DNA of 9,373 nt from assembly GCA_034659075.1 (NCBI GenBank), contig JAYEGM010000195.1, forward strand, positions 1-9,373, in the 5' to 3' direction. The position numbers and the translations under genes were made by a program. The notes beneath the pieces are model-generated. The model searched no databases and was not told the DNA's origin. It worked only from the letters and a program-made list of their open reading frames with translations. Shown piece after piece: positions 5,922-9,373 of the stretch. Source of the DNA: BMS3Bbin11 sp034659075 (GTDB lineage Bacteria > Pseudomonadota > Gammaproteobacteria > BMS3Bbin11). How positions within the stretch are numbered: the stretch's first letter is position 1; every line of letters begins with the position of its first letter.

Positions 5922-7703
5922 TTAATGGCCTGTAGCACTGCCCGCACCGGCTGGGACACGGATGTCTTCTACCAGATGCTGGATGTGGTCAGGTGGCGGC
6001 GCTGTCATCTTGGATACCATGATGGCTACGGCGAAGTTGACCGCTGCACCTACTGCGCCGAAGGCATTCGGTGAAATACCGAAGAACCAGCTTGGCTCCA
6101 TGCCGCCAAGGTAACTGGTACCCGGAATGAACATAATGCCTTTATGCTGGAAGACATAGAGCATGGTGACACTGATACCTGCAATCATGCCCCAGGTGGC
6201 ACCGGCACGGTTCATCTTTTTGTTGAAGATACCCATCATCAGAGCCGGAAAGATTGATGACGCCGCCAGGCCAAATGCAATCGCCACGGTTCCTGCTGCA
6301 AAATCCGGAGGGTGAATGCCAAAGTAACCTGCCATGGCGATAGCGCCTGCCATGGCTATGCGGCCTGCCATCAGTTCATTCTTCTCTGAGATAGATGGCG
6401 CGAAGACGCCCTTCAGCAGATCATGAGAGATCGATGAGGCAATCGCCAACAGCAATCCTGCTGCAGTAGAAAGTGCTGCGGCGAGACCGCCGGCCACAAC
6501 CAGGGCAATTACCCAGTCGGGTAATTTGGCAATCTCAGGATTGGCCAGAACCATGATGTCCCGGTCGACCTTGACCATTTCATTGCCTTTCCATCCGAAT
6601 GATTCCGCTTTAGAGGCGAATGCTTCGCTCTTGTCGTTGTAATACTGGATACGGCCATCGCCATTCTTGTCTTCATATTTCAAGAGGCCGGTAGTTTCCC
6701 AGTTTTTGAACCATTGTGGACGTTCTTCATAAGCAAGGTTGCCTTCAGGACTGCCAACTTCACCTGTCTGGATAGTCTCCATCAGATTAAGGCGGGCCAT
6801 TGCACCCACAGCAGGTGCAGTAGTATAGAGAATTGCAATAAAGACCAGCGCCCAGCCTGCAGTGGCCCTGGCATCTCTTACTTTTGGTACAGTAAAGAAG
6901 CGCATGATGACGTGAGGCAGACCCGCGGTACCGATCATCAGTGTCAGGGTATAGACAAACATATTGAGCTTGCTGCCCATAACCTGGGTCGAGTACTCCT
7001 TAAAGCCAAGCTCACCTACAACAAGATCCAGCTTATCCAGCATTGACATTGATGTTCCTGACATATCAGCACCCAGCCCGAGTTGCGGCAGGGCCACACC
7101 GGTAAGGTGCATGGAGATAAAAATTGCCGGTACGGTATAGGCAAAAATAAGAATGACATACTGCGCAATTTGCGTATAGGTAATGCCTTTCATTCCGCCC
7201 ATTACTGAGTAAATAAAGACAACGCCCATGCCTGCGTACAGCCCGGTATTATAATCCACTTCAAGGAAGCGGGAAAAAGCGACACCAATACCTTTCATTT
7301 GCCCGATAACATAGGTTATGGATGCAAGGATCAAACAGATTACGGCAACAATACGAGCCGTTCTTGAGTAATAGCGTTCGCCGATAAATTCAGGTACGGT
7401 AAATTTTCCGAATTTACGCAGATACGGCGCCAGTAGCATTGCCAGCAAGACATAGCCGCCTGTCCATCCCATCAAAAAGACGGATGCGCCGTAACCATTA
7501 AAGGCTATCAGACCAGCCATGGATATGAAGGAAGCGGCTGACATCCAGTCCGCTGCCGTTGCCATACCATTGGCTACAGGATGTACCCCCTTGCCTGCAA
7601 CATAGAAATCACCGGTGGTTCTTGCTCTGGCCCAGAATGCAATCCCGATATACAGTGAAAATGAGAGCCCGACCGCTAAATAGGTCATAGTTTGAAGATC
7701 CAT
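5922..7703 (-). CDS. Sodium:solute symporter, VC_2705 type (acetate/monocarboxylate permease-like)
   Basis: A 593-residue inner-membrane transporter with the many hydrophobic segments of the SSS family. It should import a small carboxylate with Na+. Acetate is favoured by the acs and DUF4212 context, and such genes are often named actP. Typical SSS segments are ADWMSAASFISMAGLIAFNGYG (51-72), GLPHVIMRFFTV (261-272) and the Na+-site helix AAALSTAAGLLLAIASSISHD (408-428). Unlike the shorter E. coli ActP (about 549 residues), it carries an extra hydrophilic loop at about 310-395. This loop contains DKNGDGRIQYYN (345-356), an EF-hand-like calcium loop. I recall this loop from the VC_2705 subfamily, which pairs with DUF4212 proteins. 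The start follows the DUF4212 stop by 9 nt with a GGGGG ribosome-binding site. Confidence 0.93.
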   Translation of the reverse strand: MDLQTMTYLAVGLSFSLYIGIAFWARARTTGDFYVAGKGVHPVANGMATAADWMSAASFISMAGLIAFNGYGASVFLMGWTGGYVLLAMLLAPYLRKFGKFTVPEFIGERYYSRTARIVAVICLILASITYVIGQMKGIGVAFSRFLEVDYNTGLYAGMGVVFIYSVMGGMKGITYTQIAQYVILIFAYTVPAIFISMHLTGVALPQLGLGADMSGTSMSMLDKLDLVVGELGFKEYSTQVMGSKLNMFVYTLTLMIGTAGLPHVIMRFFTVPKVRDARATAGWALVFIAILYTTAPAVGAMARLNLMETIQTGEVGSPEGNLAYEERPQWFKNWETTGLLKYEDKNGDGRIQYYNDKSEAFASKAESFGWKGNEMVKVDRDIMVLANPEIAKLPDWVIALVVAGGLAAALSTAAGLLLAIASSISHDLLKGVFAPSISEKNELMAGRIAMAGAIAMAGYFGIHPPDFAAGTVAIAFGLAASSIFPALMMGIFNKKMNRAGATWGMIAGISVTMLYVFQHKGIMFIPGTSYLGGMEPSWFFGISPNAFGAVGAAVNFAVAIMVSKMTAPPPDHIQHLVEDIRVPAGAGSATGH

Positions 7704-7712
7704 AATGCCCCC

Positions 7713-7964
7713 TTAATCTTCGTGTACGTTGAATTTTCGATCGAGCTTGTTCATGCGCCAGGCATAGAAGAAGATCAAAAATACAAAGGTGTATATAGAG
7801 CCCTGTTGTGCAAACCAGAAACCAAGTTTATAACCGCCCAGACTAATGCTGTTTAGTGGTTCTGCCAGTATAATTCCAAAACCAAATGACACGATAAACC
7901 AAACAACCAGACATCCGGCAACCAGGCGAATATTCGCCTTCCAGTACGCCTCTCTATCACTCAT
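7713..7964 (-). CDS. DUF4212 small membrane subunit of the symporter
   Basis: An 83-residue protein with two membrane segments (about 13-34 and 51-69) and the DUF4212 hallmark sequence EPLN...GGYKLGFWFAQQGSIYTFVFLIFFYAWRMNKLD. In known genomes such proteins are encoded directly before VC_2705-type sodium:solute symporters and are taken to be their small subunit; the biochemical role is not established. A longer frame starts at an ATG at 7979. I prefer the internal ATG at 7964 (MSDREAYWKANIRL) because GAGGTG (7977-7972) lies 7 nt before it, is itself built into the upstream ATG region, and the family begins near this point. The symporter gene follows after 9 nt, so the two form an operon driven by the promoter at 8058-8031. 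Confidence 0.93.
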   Translation of the reverse strand: MSDREAYWKANIRLVAGCLVVWFIVSFGFGIILAEPLNSISLGGYKLGFWFAQQGSIYTFVFLIFFYAWRMNKLDRKFNVHED

Positions 7965-8030
7965 ATTGGGACACCTCATTTTTATGTTTGTAAAAGATTA
8001 TTTTTATTCCTGTCTGCGCAGGGTCGATTG

Positions 8031-8058
8031 ATTATAGCTATTTAGCTACAAATAACAA
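8031..8058 (-). promoter_or_regulatory. Sigma70-type promoter of the DUF4212-symporter operon
   Basis: On the minus strand a perfect TATAAT (8036-8031) stands 16 bp from TTGTTA (8058-8053, 4 of 6). The spacer contains TAGCTA twice (8048-8043 and 8040-8035), each a self-complementary hexamer, two bases apart, which could be an operator. The leader would be about 60 nt. The rest of the 150-nt gap up to the previous gene shows no terminator and no other gene. Confidence 0.7.
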
Positions 8059-8114
8059 TTACTAATGGAGATATTAATAAGAATGAAGTACACCGGACTC
8101 ATCTGCAAATCCAG

Positions 8115-8564
8115 TTAAATCTTCTGTTTAATTTTTTTCAGGTTTGCTGCTCTTAAGCGAAGACTCAAACCCTGTATCATGCCGATACTTAATTCCGGAT
8201 GGTCGAATATCAAGCCTCGAAGACTGGATTTCTCTAAAGACAAAACAATGGAATCTTCAAGTACATACGCAGATGTAGTTCGTGGCAGTTCATCCAGCAG
8301 GTTCATTTCTCCAAAACATTCCCCTGGCTCAATCTCTGCAGTAGATTTGTTTCTACTGTCGGACGGGATGAACGAAATCCCAATTCTTCCACTTTGCAGG
8401 ATAAATATATGCCCCCCATTGTCAAAAACATCATATATCCGATCACCGGCAAAATAGTTTTCCTCTTCTAACATCTGTGCTACTACTCTCAGACCGTCGC
8501 TAGATACCCCTGAAAATATCAGCGATTGTTTCAGCAGAAGTATTCTTTCGAACAGATCAGACAT
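8115..8564 (-). CDS. Single-domain cyclic-nucleotide-binding protein
   Basis: A 149-residue protein that is almost entirely one CRP-type cNMP-binding beta-roll (about 12-130) with a short basic C-terminal helix (LRLRAANLKKIKQKI). It has no helix-turn-helix, so it is not a conventional CRP/FNR transcription factor. The phosphate-binding cassette GECFGEMNLLDELPRTTSA (81-99) retains E86 and R95, the residues that usually contact the ribose and the cyclic phosphate, so real cAMP or cGMP binding is plausible. Its ATG is inside the end of the HEAT-repeat gene (8-nt overlap, ATGTCTGA), with GAGGAG 8 nt upstream, implying coupled translation and a shared function with that protein. It may act as a sensor partner for the HEAT-repeat protein; this is inference. 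Confidence 0.88.
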   Translation of the reverse strand: MSDLFERILLLKQSLIFSGVSSDGLRVVAQMLEEENYFAGDRIYDVFDNGGHIFILQSGRIGISFIPSDSRNKSTAEIEPGECFGEMNLLDELPRTTSAYVLEDSIVLSLEKSSLRGLIFDHPELSIGMIQGLSLRLRAANLKKIKQKI

Positions 8565-9373
8565 GGTGTGAGCTCCTCATTGAGGAATTAAGATAGTCGG
8601 CGCATTTATTCAGCCAGGGATCAGTACCGGAAGCAATCCATGCAAGTACATCGGTAATCGACAGGAAAGAACCCTCATTCATGACGGGATGGCTATCACC
8701 TGTAGCATCAAATATATACCGCAGCAATGATGTCAATCGCTTATTGCTGAGCATCGACAACTGTACACAGGCATTAGAAACAAGATGGCTGTCCCGGCTT
8801 TTCAAAGCTGCCCGAAGGCCTGCAATTTCGCTATCATGGGGGGATGCCTGCAATGCCAGCAACGAAAGATCGACGAGCTCCTGCCTGCGCTCTCCTATTA
8901 CAAGGCGCATCAACAGCATGGCAGGCATAAATTGCTTTTCCTCTTTTTCCAGTAACGTGTCAGCATCATGCATCTGCACCGCATTTTCAGCCAGGACAAC
9001 AGAAATGGATTGCAACACATCAGCAGCCGCGCCTTGCTCAATCAGGTAATCAAGCATTGCCTGTCTGGCACGTGGAGAGCCTGATTGATTCTCAAGCAAC
9101 TGGCTGGCCAGCCATTGCTGCGGGTCGCTATAGCGCTCAGCCATGTCCTTTACTGTGGCCATCCGCACAGCAGGGTGCTTATCTTCCAGTGCCCGATGAA
9201 CAATTTCTTCACGCTCATCATAGGGCAAAAAGTACGATGCACGGACGACCTCGCGCCTGATCCTCCAGTCCCTATGTTCAGATAATATCACTACACTTGC
9301 CTGTGCAGCCTTAAAATCATCAGTTGGCCATTTGACGATCATTTTCAGCGCCGCAAGCTGAAAGCGACTGTTG
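8557..9373 (-). CDS. HEAT-repeat protein (C-terminal part, runs off the window)
   Basis: The frame is open to the right edge: 10 codons (NSRFQLAALK) precede the first in-window ATG at 9342, so this is the C-terminal 271 residues of a longer protein. The sequence is helical throughout, with HEAT-type repeat units such as DWRIRREVVRASYFLP and KHPAVRMATVKDMAERY (charged-Pro-x-VR...A pattern), then more diverged helical pairs. HEAT solenoids serve as protein-binding scaffolds. No catalytic motif is visible in this part. In some bacteria HEAT and cNMP domains accompany NTT-type nucleotide transporters, so the missing N-terminus could be a membrane domain, but nothing here shows it. It overlaps the cNMP-binding gene by 8 nt. 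Confidence 0.75.
   Translation of the reverse strand, partial: NSRFQLAALKMIVKWPTDDFKAAQASVVILSEHRDWRIRREVVRASYFLPYDEREEIVHRALEDKHPAVRMATVKDMAERYSDPQQWLASQLLENQSGSPRARQAMLDYLIEQGAAADVLQSISVVLAENAVQMHDADTLLEKEEKQFMPAMLLMRLVIGERRQELVDLSLLALQASPHDSEIAGLRAALKSRDSHLVSNACVQLSMLSNKRLTSLLRYIFDATGDSHPVMNEGSFLSITDVLAWIASGTDPWLNKCADYLNSSMRSSHHV

Noticed and set aside
7923..7938. A perfect 16-bp palindrome AGGCGAATATTCGCCT as an operator or attachment site
   Set aside because: It is wholly inside the DUF4212 coding sequence (K-A-N-I-R-L codons), which explains it; chance palindromy is the simpler reading.
8681..9285. Several plus-strand open frames opposite the HEAT-repeat gene
   Set aside because: They are low-complexity shadows rich in Ser/Ala/Arg, without ribosome-binding sites, antisense to a credible helical protein.

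Overview
The window looks like a chromosomal segment from a mid-GC gammaproteobacterium. This rests on the protein families and gene order: a DUF4212/VC_2705-type symporter pair, a CRP-CBS-DUF294 protein, a DEDDh exonuclease and acs, plus a TPP-riboswitch-controlled thiC. No gene gives a species-level identification. Every supported gene lies on the minus strand, so transcription runs from high to low coordinates.

Layout in transcription order. (1) 9373-8115: the C-terminal part of a HEAT-repeat protein, open at the window edge, overlaps by 8 nt a small single-domain cyclic-nucleotide-binding protein. (2) 8058-5845: a good sigma70-type promoter drives a two-gene unit, a DUF4212 small membrane subunit and a sodium:solute symporter of the VC_2705 type (acetate/monocarboxylate permease-like), closed by a clear rho-independent terminator. 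(3) 5805-3470: a membrane-anchored protein of unknown function overlaps by 1 nt a cNMP-like/CBS/CBS/DUF294 protein. (4) 3472-3307: a 166-bp palindromic MITE-like element has landed exactly at the stop codon of the CBS gene. (5) 3291-2605: a DnaQ-like 3'-5' exonuclease. (6) 2596-2447: a region holding a 13-copy heptanucleotide array, right in front of acs. (7) 2429-492: acs (acetyl-CoA synthetase). (8) 491-103: an untranslated stretch with a second, degenerate 7-bp-period inverted repeat, then the thiC promoter and TPP riboswitch. (9) 102-1: the first codons of thiC.

The genes between 8564 and 492 read as an acetate (or short monocarboxylate) uptake-and-activation module. The symporter pair imports the substrate and Acs converts it to acetyl-CoA. 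The cNMP-binding and CBS/DUF294 proteins are plausible nucleotide-sensing regulators. The exonuclease is a companion of the CBS/DUF294 gene whose link to acetate metabolism is unclear.

The most noteworthy non-coding structures are the MITE-like palindrome, whose removal in silico restores a tight CBS-exonuclease operon, and the heptamer repeats on both sides of acs. One of these is a perfect array in the probable acs leader and therefore a candidate for copy-number variation. I found no CRISPR array, tRNA, rRNA or full insertion sequence.
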